Below are positions 33,753-42,475 of a stretch of DNA of 64,000 nt, piece after piece (position 1 is the stretch's first letter; each line of letters begins with the position of its first letter). The DNA comes from CAITZA01 sp937915285 (GTDB taxonomy: Bacteria; Desulfobacterota; Desulfomonilia; Desulfomonilales; Desulfomonilaceae): positions 1 through 64,000 of the forward strand of contig DAISIV010000005.1 of the NCBI GenBank assembly GCA_036821825.1. The letters are read 5' to 3'. The notes under the pieces are model-generated. The model was not told where the DNA came from. It ran no database searches and worked only from the letters and a program-made list of their open reading frames with translations. The position numbers and the translations under genes are program-made.

Positions 33753-35354
33753 TCAGTTACCCCTGGGAGCCTGCAACATCTCCATGACTTGGTCGATTGT
33801 GAAACTTGCGGCCTTCTGGCGGGGAGGAAACTCTTTGAAAGTCTCCAAGAATTTAGCGACATAATTCTGAGCAGGGATTAACAAAAATGAATGGTCCAAG
33901 TACCAGTCCCAGTAGGTATTCGAAGTGATACTCGCTCTTTCGTAAGGATCCAAACGAAGGTTGAAGAGCCAGGGAATTCTTGTCCTCACGAAAGGCTCAC
34001 CCCAAACGGCCAGGGTACCGGGGGCTCTCTGCTGAGCAAATACGACTTTCCAGTTGTCATAGCGGAGCCCAGTCAAATCGCCGTCGTCGGAGAAGTAGAG
34101 AAACTCTTCTCTAGGGCCTTTTCCCTCTTTACCAATCAGGTACGGAAGGAAATTGTAGCCATCGAGATGCACTTTGTAGGTTTTGTCTCCTACCTTATAA
34201 CCCTTAAGCAAGTTCTCCTTCAAGTCCGGCATTCCCGCTGCGGCCACCAAGGTAGGTAGCCAGTCCATGTGTGACATGATGTCGTTGGAGACTGAACCGG
34301 GCTTGATCTTCCCAGGCCAACGGACCATAGCTGGAACGCGGTAAGCTCCTTCCCAATTGGAGTTTTTCTCGCCGCGGAACGGCGTCATGGCAGCGTCGGG
34401 CCAAGAGTTCATGTGCGGTCCGTTGTCCGTGCTGTAGAAGATTATGGTGTTATCCGCTATACCCAAATCATCAACCTTCTTGAGCACGGTACCGACATTC
34501 CGGTCATGGTCGATCATGACATCGTTGTAGACTCCCTGCCACCGCCCCGCTTGTCCAATACTTTCCGGCTTAGCGTGAGTTCGAAAGTGCATGTGAGTGA
34601 AATTCACCCACACAAAGAACGGTTTACCCGCTTTGTGCTGCTTCTCAATAAACTCTGCAGAGCGACTAGCGATGTCGTCATCAATCGTTTCCATACGCTT
34701 CTTGGTCAAGGGGCCTGTATCTTCGATCTTCTGTTTGCCGTTCGGGAGGGCAAAACTGTGGATAACGCCTCTAGGGCCAAACTTCTTGCGAAACTCCGGA
34801 TCTTTAGGGTAATCGGGGTGCTCCGGCTCTTCCTCTGCGTTCAGGTGATAGAGGTTGCCGTAGAACTCATCGAAGCCGTGGTTGGTGGGTAAGAATTCAT
34901 CCTTGTCACCCAGGTGATTCTTGCCGAACTGCCCGGTGGCGTAACCCAGGGATTTTAACAGTTCTGCAATCGTGGGGTCATCTTTACTGAGTCCGATATC
35001 CGCTCCAGGCATACCGACCTTGCTAAGCCCTGTACGGTAAACGCTCTGCCCGGTGAGGAACGCTGCGCGACCCGCTGTGCAGCTCTGCTCGCCGTAGTAG
35101 TCGGTGAAAAGCACCCCTTCATTAGCGAGGCGGTCTATGTTTGGCGTCCGGTAACCCATCAGCCCCTTGGTGTATACGCTGAGGTTACTTTGCCCGATAT
35201 CATCACCCCAAATCACTACAATATTGGGCTTTTTCTCCTGAAGAGTAGAGGGTTCGGTTCTTTTTTCTTGCGCCATAATTTGCGAAGTAGCCAAAACCAT
35301 TACTACCATGACTGGAGCTACAATCCTGCACAGCATCCCAACTCTTCTCTCCAT
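33753..35354 (-). CDS. Exported arylsulfatase-like sulfatase (1), C-T-A-G-R active site
   Basis: Hydrolyses sulfate esters; alkaline-phosphatase superfamily. Signal peptide about 1-28 (ATSQIMA). Motifs: IVVIWGDDIG (metal Asp pair 51-52), then SCTAGRAAFLTG with Cys92 in C-T-A-G-R (92-96), the formylglycine precursor site. Ala at the position usually held by Pro (C/S-x-P/A-x-R) is accepted by the radical SAM maturase anSME but not by aerobic FGE; no maturase gene is in the window. GKNHLGDKDEF and STDNGPHMNSW complete the metal and sulfate site. Paralogous to the next gene (35621). Substrate unknown: aryl or carbohydrate sulfates both possible. Confidence 0.9.
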   Translation of the reverse strand: MERRVGMLCRIVAPVMVVMVLATSQIMAQEKRTEPSTLQEKKPNIVVIWGDDIGQSNLSVYTKGLMGYRTPNIDRLANEGVLFTDYYGEQSCTAGRAAFLTGQSVYRTGLSKVGMPGADIGLSKDDPTIAELLKSLGYATGQFGKNHLGDKDEFLPTNHGFDEFYGNLYHLNAEEEPEHPDYPKDPEFRKKFGPRGVIHSFALPNGKQKIEDTGPLTKKRMETIDDDIASRSAEFIEKQHKAGKPFFVWVNFTHMHFRTHAKPESIGQAGRWQGVYNDVMIDHDRNVGTVLKKVDDLGIADNTIIFYSTDNGPHMNSWPDAAMTPFRGEKNSNWEGAYRVPAMVRWPGKIKPGSVSNDIMSHMDWLPTLVAAAGMPDLKENLLKGYKVGDKTYKVHLDGYNFLPYLIGKEGKGPREEFLYFSDDGDLTGLRYDNWKVVFAQQRAPGTLAVWGEPFVRTRIPWLFNLRLDPYERASITSNTYWDWYLDHSFLLIPAQNYVAKFLETFKEFPPRQKAASFTIDQVMEMLQAPRGN

Positions 35355-35620
35355 CTTACTCCTCCCTGTGAGAAGTCATTTTGTGACAAGCCGCTCAATT
35401 AAACATAGACAGGCCTGGTGAGCTGTCTATGGAAATGTAGCAGGCCTGGAGAACTCGGACAACGGCAAAGTCGTTATAAACGGCTCTAAACTAGGTAGGG
35501 CTTGTTTCAAAAAATATCTACAAAACCAATTGCGTCTTTCTTTCGGCAATCGGATACAGACATGTTTTCGTTTTATAGTTTATTATTATGGTAACATTGA
35601 AGTGTTCCTGTATTGTAATA

Positions 35621-37234
35621 TTATTTTTGATTGTTGTGTTTAGCATCCATAACCATTTTTCTTAAAGCCTCTTCCAACAAAGTAGATTTCATCAACAACT
35701 CGGTAGAGCTCTTAGTTATATATCCGCCAATTCCTGCTGGGGCCCTGTTTGGGACTTGGGTAATTTCTTTCAGGAATGGTGTCATAACGGCGTCATTCAT
35801 GTGAATGACTTGCCACATCCGATCTCCGGAGCTTGGGGAGAAGAAAATGTCATGCTGTTCCTGTGGATCCCACTGGAGGTTGTAAAGCGCAGGGATGATA
35901 AGATCCTGTTTGGTTCCGAGCCATGTGTCTCTTTGTGTATACAGTACCTTGTATTGATTCAGGCGGAATCCTCCGTAATTCTGATCTTCGAAGTATATGA
36001 AGTTATTTCTATTCGAGCGGCCCTTTCCTAGCCAGGCGTCTGATTGATCCACTCCGTCGAAAATCATCAGTTTTCCGGCTTTGTCTTTCCATTGTCGTGG
36101 AGGGTCAGGTAGGCCTGCGAGTTTTGCCACAGTCGGGAAAACATCCATATTTGAGAATATGTCATCGTTACGAACTCCAGCTGGAACATGGTTAGGCCAC
36201 CATATTATTGCTGGAATTCTGAAACCCGCTTCAAAATTTGTTCCTTTGGCTCCTCTGAACGGTGTATAGCCAGCGTCCGGCCAAACATCAACCCAGGCTC
36301 CATTATCAGGAAACCAAATCACGATCGTGTTGTCTGCAACCCCAGCCTCACGAACTGCCTCCACTACTTTCCCCGTGTTATTATCCAGTTCCATGAGCGA
36401 ATCAAGGTAGGGGTGACCTCCGGGAGCTTTTCCTTTCCATTCACTGGAAGGTAAGGTGGGGTTATGGAGTTTCATGAAACATAAATACATGAAGAATGGT
36501 TTTTCGTCTTTGGCGTGGTCTTTAATCCATTTCGACGCTGTCTCCGCCATTCTGTTATCGATTCCCTTAAGATCTTCGGTAGAGAAAGCCCTGGTTTTTC
36601 TGGCGGGTTGACCTTTGAATCCCTCCCATTCTCCATCGTTGTAGATTTCCTTGAACCATTTCATGAATGTTGGATCTTTAAGAGGAAAATCGGGATAATA
36701 ACTTGGATCAGTCCATGTGTAGGCATTGGCATAGTATGGAAGCATGTGATACATCTCGTCAAATCCGACCACAGTGGGATAGTATTCCGGTCTGTCTCCA
36801 AGGTGCCATTTCCCTATCTGGACTGATCGGTAACCGACTTGTCCAAGATAATCGGCCAAGGTGATATCATCCTTGCAAATCCCACCAGGGCTACCTATGG
36901 TGAGCACTTCACTCAAGCCGGACCTGATTGGATACCTGCCCAGCAAAAAGGCAGCCCTGCCGGCTGTACAACTGGCCTGTCCATAAAAATTTGTGAAGTG
37001 CATTCCTTCTCTGGCGAGTCTGTCGAGTTGGGGGGTTGGTGCGCCTCGATTGGTTCCCCCACCATAAACCCCGAGGTCTCCCCATCCAACATCATCAGTC
37101 ATGATGACCACAATATTAGGCTTTTTACCCTGTGTTTTTTGATCAGCGCATGACGGATCGGAAAGGAGGAAAATAAAGATGATAGACAACGTCAAAACCG
37201 GGGCCATTAACAACCTGTATTTAAAAGTATCCAT
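35621..37234 (-). CDS. Exported arylsulfatase-like sulfatase (2), C-T-A-G-R active site
   Basis: Second sulfatase, 537 residues. The start chosen is the ATG just after GGAGGT; a GTG four codons earlier is itself inside the ribosome site. Signal peptide about 1-30 (IIFIFLLSDPSCADQ). Metal-binding IVVIMTDDVGWGDLG, active site SCTAGRAAFLLGRYPIRSG, GKWHLGDRPEYYP and WFPDNGAW are all present. It carries the same Cys-Thr-Ala-Gly-Arg site as sulfatase 1 but differs widely elsewhere, so this is an old duplication. 266 bp separate the two sulfatases, and 101 bp separate it from the HAD gene. Confidence 0.9.
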   Translation of the reverse strand: MDTFKYRLLMAPVLTLSIIFIFLLSDPSCADQKTQGKKPNIVVIMTDDVGWGDLGVYGGGTNRGAPTPQLDRLAREGMHFTNFYGQASCTAGRAAFLLGRYPIRSGLSEVLTIGSPGGICKDDITLADYLGQVGYRSVQIGKWHLGDRPEYYPTVVGFDEMYHMLPYYANAYTWTDPSYYPDFPLKDPTFMKWFKEIYNDGEWEGFKGQPARKTRAFSTEDLKGIDNRMAETASKWIKDHAKDEKPFFMYLCFMKLHNPTLPSSEWKGKAPGGHPYLDSLMELDNNTGKVVEAVREAGVADNTIVIWFPDNGAWVDVWPDAGYTPFRGAKGTNFEAGFRIPAIIWWPNHVPAGVRNDDIFSNMDVFPTVAKLAGLPDPPRQWKDKAGKLMIFDGVDQSDAWLGKGRSNRNNFIYFEDQNYGGFRLNQYKVLYTQRDTWLGTKQDLIIPALYNLQWDPQEQHDIFFSPSSGDRMWQVIHMNDAVMTPFLKEITQVPNRAPAGIGGYITKSSTELLMKSTLLEEALRKMVMDAKHNNQK

Positions 37235-37335
37235 GATGACCTCCACGATAAAAAATGATTAAGCAAAACAAGCAAACGTAATTGAAAAAATAGATCGGTT
37301 ATTTAAAGCGGTTAGAGTGCTATGTCAAACCGGCT

Positions 37336-38364
37336 CTATTTTTCGAAGGGGAAAACACGTTTCCAGTCATTTTTTATGCTGATGATCAACCAACCCCTCT
37401 TGATGGCTTGATCGTAAAGCTCCTGAGTAAAAGTTCCTATTTTTGTGTCCGGCAACCCCAGGGCTGGGCCGTATGCGTATTCACGGTCAGCATCATCGTG
37501 CAAAACGAGCATGCATAATCTCTCACCATCTCCGGCTCTAGTGTATTCGAGCATTTGTCGGTCGCCAGTTGAGTTACCGAAAGCAGCCTGAGGACGACGC
37601 CCGGTCATGAAGTGAATGCCCTCTGGTTTTCCGGCTTTGTCATCATATAACAACAGCTTGGGTTCCCTGGTTAGGATTGGTTTTCCTGTCTTGTCATAGC
37701 CGTATTGGGTTGCTACAGCCGTTCCTATGACATTTTCCGGCGGAATCCCGTAAACCTTTTCCGAATATTCACGCACAAAATCCTGCCCACCTCCTGTAAC
37801 AACAAAGATCTTGTAATCGCTTGAGCGTAAAAACTGTATGACCTCTATCATCGGCTGGTAGACCAGTTCGGTATAGAGACGATCCCAGCGAGGATGTTTG
37901 GCCTTTTGAATCCAATGTCTTACTTCACCTGAAAAGTCCTCGACTGACATTCCAGTGAGCACTGCCATCAGGGCCTTTTCCATGTCTTGGATGTCGAGTC
38001 TCATAATGTCCTTTATGTTGCCGGAGACAATTGTCTTGAACGGTTCGACATCTGCCAGTTGGGGTTTTGACCCTACCAGAGCCCGAATACGGTCTAAGCT
38101 GTATACTACCTGGGTGTAGATGGGATGTTCCACCCAAAGCGTTCCATCCTGGTCAAAGGCAGCGATTCGATTTTCAGGGGCAATGAAATTTGGACTGTTT
38201 TTGTCGGTGGTTTCCTTCACAAACGAGATAATGGCATTTTTGGCAGGGCCATCTTTCCACGAAGGGAGCGGGTCCGCTTCAGCCCATGTAGTAAAACTGA
38301 CAACAAACAGAATTGCGCCCAAACAAAGAGCGTCCAAACGCCATAATTTTAAGCCGGTATGCAT
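37336..38364 (-). CDS. Exported HAD-superfamily phosphatase
   Basis: Haloacid-dehalogenase-type hydrolase with an N-terminal signal peptide (about 1-30 from the chosen ATG, ending TTWAEA), so periplasmic. Motif I is FDQDGTLW (nucleophile Asp71 and Asp73 counted from this start), motif II IFVVTGGGQDF, and motif III/IV lies around LLLYDDKAGKPEGIHFMTGRRPQAAFGNSTGDRQML, which ends in the acidic GNSTGDRQM. It resembles phosphoserine-phosphatase-like HAD enzymes. The start codon is ATG with GGAGGAAAC directly upstream; a more distal ATG would add 11 residues. Upstream of sulfatase 2 and downstream of the cytochrome gene, same strand. Confidence 0.85.
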   Translation of the reverse strand: MHTGLKLWRLDALCLGAILFVVSFTTWAEADPLPSWKDGPAKNAIISFVKETTDKNSPNFIAPENRIAAFDQDGTLWVEHPIYTQVVYSLDRIRALVGSKPQLADVEPFKTIVSGNIKDIMRLDIQDMEKALMAVLTGMSVEDFSGEVRHWIQKAKHPRWDRLYTELVYQPMIEVIQFLRSSDYKIFVVTGGGQDFVREYSEKVYGIPPENVIGTAVATQYGYDKTGKPILTREPKLLLYDDKAGKPEGIHFMTGRRPQAAFGNSTGDRQMLEYTRAGDGERLCMLVLHDDADREYAYGPALGLPDTKIGTFTQELYDQAIKRGWLIISIKNDWKRVFPFEK

Positions 38365-38449
38365 TGTTTCCTCCCTGGATCTGGCCCAGTTTGCCAAGGC
38401 GGGGAAGGCTAGAACCTGTTTTGCTAGAAGGTCTCATGATTCCTTCACG

Positions 38450-40852
38450 TTATTTTGTCGCCACTTCTGACTGCGATGACTGAACGGCATCAAGACCCCT
38501 CTCAAGGAGGCGCTTGCTTTGAGTCGACAATCCCTCCAACTGTAATCCCTTCTGATAGGTTTTTACCGCATCTGCGTTTCTGTTATTTCTGGCGTATATT
38601 CCACCTAGAAGGATGTGAGCGTCAGCGCAGGTCCGACATTTTGATAACAGCTCTTCCAATGTGTTAACCGCTGAGGCGACGTCTCCTTTTTGCTGCTGGT
38701 AAAACGCTAGGGCCAGAGAGTATCTTTGTCCAGTTGGGCTGTATTGGACCGCCTGGCGGCAAAAGGTCAAGGCTTCGTCCAGTCGGTCTTTTGCCAGGAT
38801 AATGCAAAGATTGTATGCCGCCTGCGCCATCCGAGGGTCTGATTTCAAAGCTGCTCTCAGGTGTTTTTCTGCCAGGACCAGATCGTTCTGCTCGGCCTTT
38901 AGAAGCGCCATGTTGAAATTTGCTGCCGGATTCCCAGGGGAAATCTCCAGGGCTTTTTGAAGCATTTCTCCTGCATCATGGCTCTTTCCCATCCGGGCAT
39001 ACGCCATTGCTCCATTGACTATCGCGAGAACCGCTTTGGGTTCAAACTTAAGTGCTTTGTCGTAGGCGGAAATGGCATCGCCGAGCTGTCCGCGTTCGAG
39101 GTAATAATTTCCGAGATTGTAATATGAATCCCACCGGTCCGGTCTGGACATGATAGAAGCAAGATATTCATTATTTGCCGCATCAATTTTTTTTCTGTCA
39201 GCATTAGTCAACGGAACGTTGGGGAGCCCCACCAGAACGGCCGCTGCGCTGACACGAACCAACCGGCTTTCATCACCTGCGGCTTCTACAATCGCCGTGA
39301 CAGATTCCCTTGTAGGGAAGTCTGGAAGCGCGGTGACAGCGGCTGAACGAATGAGTGGCGATGGGTCCTTGACAAGCGTCAGAAGCGCTGGGCCCAACCT
39401 GTTATCCCCGGATGACCGCATTAGCCGAAGCAGGGAGGTGGCTACAATTTCGTCACGATCTTTTCCAGAGACGTAGTCAAGCATGTCGCTAAATCTTGTC
39501 CAATCCCCTTTCCTGGCAGCATCGACCATCTTGGCTTGAGCCATCGGAGCTTTCTGATAGTCGCGTATTCTCCATTTTCTGACCCATTCATCAGCCCACG
39601 ATGGGGACTTGTCCACATGACACAAGTTGCACGCATTAGGGGATTTAAATGTGATCGAGAGTGAAGGGGTCGGAGGTCTCATGGAATGATCACTTCTTTT
39701 CATACGGGCAAATTCAGTCATGGGCATGTGGCATGAAATGCATTTATTAGCGGGGCTGTTCGGTTTATGACGGGTATGTTTCTCCGCGTTTTCCACCTTT
39801 TCTTTGTGGCACGGCATGCATGCGTGGTTTGCCTTGGAATCATCAGCGAATTTGTAACGCCCGCTTGATGTGTGACAGTGAAGGCAATCAAGTTTCCCTG
39901 ATTTGACGCATGAACTCATCAGCCACGATGTAAAAGTGTAATTTTCACCAAGATCCCGTCCATCGGGGTAATAGTCAGAATTTTCCATAGTAACAAGACC
40001 GAAATGATCGAAGAAGCTATCTCCAGGCCGGAAGGTTTCGGTAATTACAATAGCCTTGGCATGGCATGATGCGCACACTGCGTTATTTTGGGATGCTGAA
40101 AAATCACGACCGCCACGGATTATTTTGAGGTCTTTGGGAACGGAGCCTTTGGGGGCCTCTTCACAGACCCTTATATGTTCTTGAGCCCCTCCGTGACAGG
40201 CCTCACAATTAATTCCCGGTTCTTTCCAGACTGTATTGTAAGTGTCAGTTCTGCAATCATAATTTGTTGATACCTGGCTGACGTGGCAGGAGTAGCATGA
40301 TGTGTTGAAAGTGTACTGCCAATCCTTCCAGCTCACTGGCTCATCAGCGTAGCCAGGAAAATGTCGTACTCCGCTGGAGGCCATGTCGAACCATTCTTTC
40401 TTATTCACATCAAATGCCAAAGGCAGCGTTTGAAGACGTCCCTTGTCCAAAAGTGTCAGAAAATAGTAAACGTTCTTTCCGCCCATGACATGTTCGATTT
40501 TATAGCGGGCACGGCCGTTGGGACCCTTTTCAACAATGTAGCCATTTCCAGAGACAAATTCGTAATTAAACCCATCAGTTCCGATCATCGTGTCATTGGC
40601 GGAAGGGGTCAGTCTGGCGACGGCAAATTCCTCCGTAAATGGCTGCATTGCGAGGCCGTGGTGGGATGAGACCCACAATCTGTAGAATTTTTCGTGGCAT
40701 TTACGACAACTTTGGGAACCGGCATAGCTCGTCAAAGAATGGCTCGTGCCGGTGGTAGATGCGAGAGTTGGGCAAACACTTAATGACAAGGTTAGCAAGG
40801 CGAAACAAATCAAGGCTCCCCAAACGGCATTAACCCTGAACACTTTTACCAT
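38450..40852 (-). CDS. Exported octaheme cytochrome c with HEAT and TPR repeats
   Basis: About 800 residues. A signal peptide (about 1-31, LLTLSLSVCPTLAS) is followed by eight CxxCH heme sites in order: CRKCH, CYSCH, CEACH, CASCH, CLHCH, CMPCH, CISCH and CNLCH. This N-terminal part resembles the cytochrome c554 / doubled-CxxCH class. Then come HEAT-like helical repeats (LVKDPSPLIRSAAVTALPDFPTRESV) and TPR repeats (WDSYYNLGNYYLERGQLGDAISAYDKALKFEPKAV and two more). Such proteins carry electrons in the periplasm, with the repeats holding partners. The start ATG follows GGTGGGGTG; an upstream ATG adds 11 residues. The neighbours are the HAD phosphatase and two sulfatases. Confidence 0.9.
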   Translation of the reverse strand: MVKVFRVNAVWGALICFALLTLSLSVCPTLASTTGTSHSLTSYAGSQSCRKCHEKFYRLWVSSHHGLAMQPFTEEFAVARLTPSANDTMIGTDGFNYEFVSGNGYIVEKGPNGRARYKIEHVMGGKNVYYFLTLLDKGRLQTLPLAFDVNKKEWFDMASSGVRHFPGYADEPVSWKDWQYTFNTSCYSCHVSQVSTNYDCRTDTYNTVWKEPGINCEACHGGAQEHIRVCEEAPKGSVPKDLKIIRGGRDFSASQNNAVCASCHAKAIVITETFRPGDSFFDHFGLVTMENSDYYPDGRDLGENYTFTSWLMSSCVKSGKLDCLHCHTSSGRYKFADDSKANHACMPCHKEKVENAEKHTRHKPNSPANKCISCHMPMTEFARMKRSDHSMRPPTPSLSITFKSPNACNLCHVDKSPSWADEWVRKWRIRDYQKAPMAQAKMVDAARKGDWTRFSDMLDYVSGKDRDEIVATSLLRLMRSSGDNRLGPALLTLVKDPSPLIRSAAVTALPDFPTRESVTAIVEAAGDESRLVRVSAAAVLVGLPNVPLTNADRKKIDAANNEYLASIMSRPDRWDSYYNLGNYYLERGQLGDAISAYDKALKFEPKAVLAIVNGAMAYARMGKSHDAGEMLQKALEISPGNPAANFNMALLKAEQNDLVLAEKHLRAALKSDPRMAQAAYNLCIILAKDRLDEALTFCRQAVQYSPTGQRYSLALAFYQQQKGDVASAVNTLEELLSKCRTCADAHILLGGIYARNNRNADAVKTYQKGLQLEGLSTQSKRLLERGLDAVQSSQSEVATK

Positions 40853-40885
40853 CACCCCACCTCGCGGACGAGTAGATGTAACCAA

Positions 40886-41536
40886 CTTGCGTAGCTGAGA
40901 ATATCACAGATATGAATGCGGCTCTAATTTTTTTCCAAATCAATGCCAGTTCCGGGCATTTGTCTGCAGCAGGATAGAACCGCAAGGTAGAAGAATCCAG
41001 TGACGAACCTGTCTTCCAGTCATGAACTGAAATGAATATTCGCCACCAGCCACTGAGTCATTCATGAGAGTCCTTTTTAACTCCACCTTGCGCTGGGCGC
41101 CGCGCCTTGTTTTTGTTCCCAGGGGCTCGAATGATATGAACGGTAATGGAGCCTCCACGACTTGCGACAATTCCGTGGATCACAGCCAGACAAAATCCCG
41201 CTCCTTCGCCGATGCCTTTGCTGGTAAGATGGGGCAGCTGTTTTTCGCATTAAACTGACTTATTTTCTGTCATCATTATTTTGGACACCGGACCTGGTTT
41301 CTCACTGTATGGGGTTGCGAGCAAAAGAACTCGGACCGGTTTGGTTGCTTAAAAGGTTTAGGTGGAAGCCAGACCAACATGATCAGCGCTTACGTCCATA
41401 CTCGCTCCGTTAAAGCGCCGCCCTCTTTCAATATCCATCTATTCTGATAATTCTTCCCCTCGAATCAACATAGAGTGGAAAAATAGCCCCGTTTCTGTCA
41501 AGATAATGTGAGAAATTTCACCAGAGATAAAAGCAA
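40886..41536. other. 651-bp gap holding a kinase remnant
   Basis: Apart from the histidine-kinase fragment listed separately (41058-41231), nothing recognisable. Both strands have only short frames without ribosome sites. The right part is upstream of the PAS-sensor gene and must contain its promoter. Confidence 0.45.
41058..41231 (-). pseudogene. Histidine-kinase HATPase fragment
   Basis: The minus-strand frame reads LTSKGIGEGAGFCLAVIHGIV followed by ASRGGSITVH and ends after a basic tail at a TGA. This is the G-box of the HATPase domain in hybrid kinases (pattern TKGxGEGTGLGLAVVHGIVxxHGGxI), with FC in place of the usual LG. Nothing upstream in any frame looks like the rest of a kinase, so it is a remnant of about 57 codons. 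Confidence 0.6.
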
Positions 41537-42133
41537 ATGGACTCTATTCTAAAAACGCTTCCTTTTCTGACTGACCTTTTGGACGCTCTTTCCTCATATA
41601 TCTTTGTATTCGATAAAGATGTCAGGATAGTCTACTGCAATCAGTCTGCCTCTCATTTTACTGACAAAGATTCTAAAGTGAACTTTCAAAAACTTTGCGG
41701 TGAAGCTCTAAATTGTGTGAATTCCCAGGGGGACGGATTGGTCTGCGGTCAGACGCCATTTTGTGAGGAATGTGTCTTGAGGAAATGTATCACGACAACT
41801 TTTGATGGTAAGAAATCGAAACATGTCAAGGCGAATTTGAAGGTCATTAGGGATGAACTAGTTTCAGAAGCTATTTTAGACGTATCGACACTTCCCTTTA
41901 ATCATGGAGACAAGTGTTACGTCGTGGCCATTATTGATGACACGTCCGAGATTAATGAACTCAGATCGCTCCTACCAATCTGCGCATGGTGCAAGAAAAT
42001 CCGTGATGATCAAGACTACTGGCATAGACTGGAAGATTACCTCAAAGACAACATGAATGTTGGCTTATCACATGGGATTTGTCCAGAATGCAAAGCCAAA
42101 GTCCAGGCTAAGATAAAAAAGGCCCCTTCATGA
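41537..42133 (+). CDS. PAS-domain sensor protein with C-terminal zinc-finger-like tail
   Basis: Residues about 10-135 form a PAS-like sensor domain (LDALSSYIFVFDKDVRIVYCN), with a cysteine pair region CGQTPFCEECVLRKC inserted. The C-terminus is a motif common in Desulfobacterota sensor proteins: LLPICAWCKKIRDDQDYW followed by HGICPECKAKV, a CxxC...CxxC arrangement of a small metal-binding output domain. No kinase or cyclase domain follows, so it may act through protein contacts. It stands alone, with no cotranscribed gene. Confidence 0.75.
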   Translation: MDSILKTLPFLTDLLDALSSYIFVFDKDVRIVYCNQSASHFTDKDSKVNFQKLCGEALNCVNSQGDGLVCGQTPFCEECVLRKCITTTFDGKKSKHVKANLKVIRDELVSEAILDVSTLPFNHGDKCYVVAIIDDTSEINELRSLLPICAWCKKIRDDQDYWHRLEDYLKDNMNVGLSHGICPECKAKVQAKIKKAPS

Positions 42134-42475
42134 CTTCCACCCCCGCCCACCCCTTTTACCAACACTCCCCAAATTCTTCCAAACCGGCGACATGGCGGTC
42201 GATCCATAATCGGCCCTGGATATGGAAAGACCCTATGGCATTGCAAACAACTTGATATTGCTCTTTCAGATTTCATCCATAACGTGTGCCAGTTTCTCCC
42301 TTTCTTTCACAACTGAGCCTCCAGGGGGTCTACATACGGGAAAATCGGTTGACCTTTTAAATAGTTTGAATCATAGTAAAAAGTTAATTTTGGATCTGTC
42401 GGCCTAGCGTCCCTGATAGCTTTGTAATTGCATAGGGGGCCTATCGCTAGCCAGATTTTAAGGAGAAAAAGGAAT
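42134..42475. other. Intergenic region before acyl-CoA ligase
   Basis: 342 bp without a recognised gene. Shortly after the PAS stop there is a cytosine-rich run. AAGGAG lies near 42461, 10 or so bases before the ligase ATG. No hairpin with T-run was seen. Confidence 0.4.

Noticed and set aside
40940..41258. Small ORFs on both strands (76 and 64 codons)
   Set aside because: Neither frame has family features; the third frame of the minus strand carries the kinase remnant.
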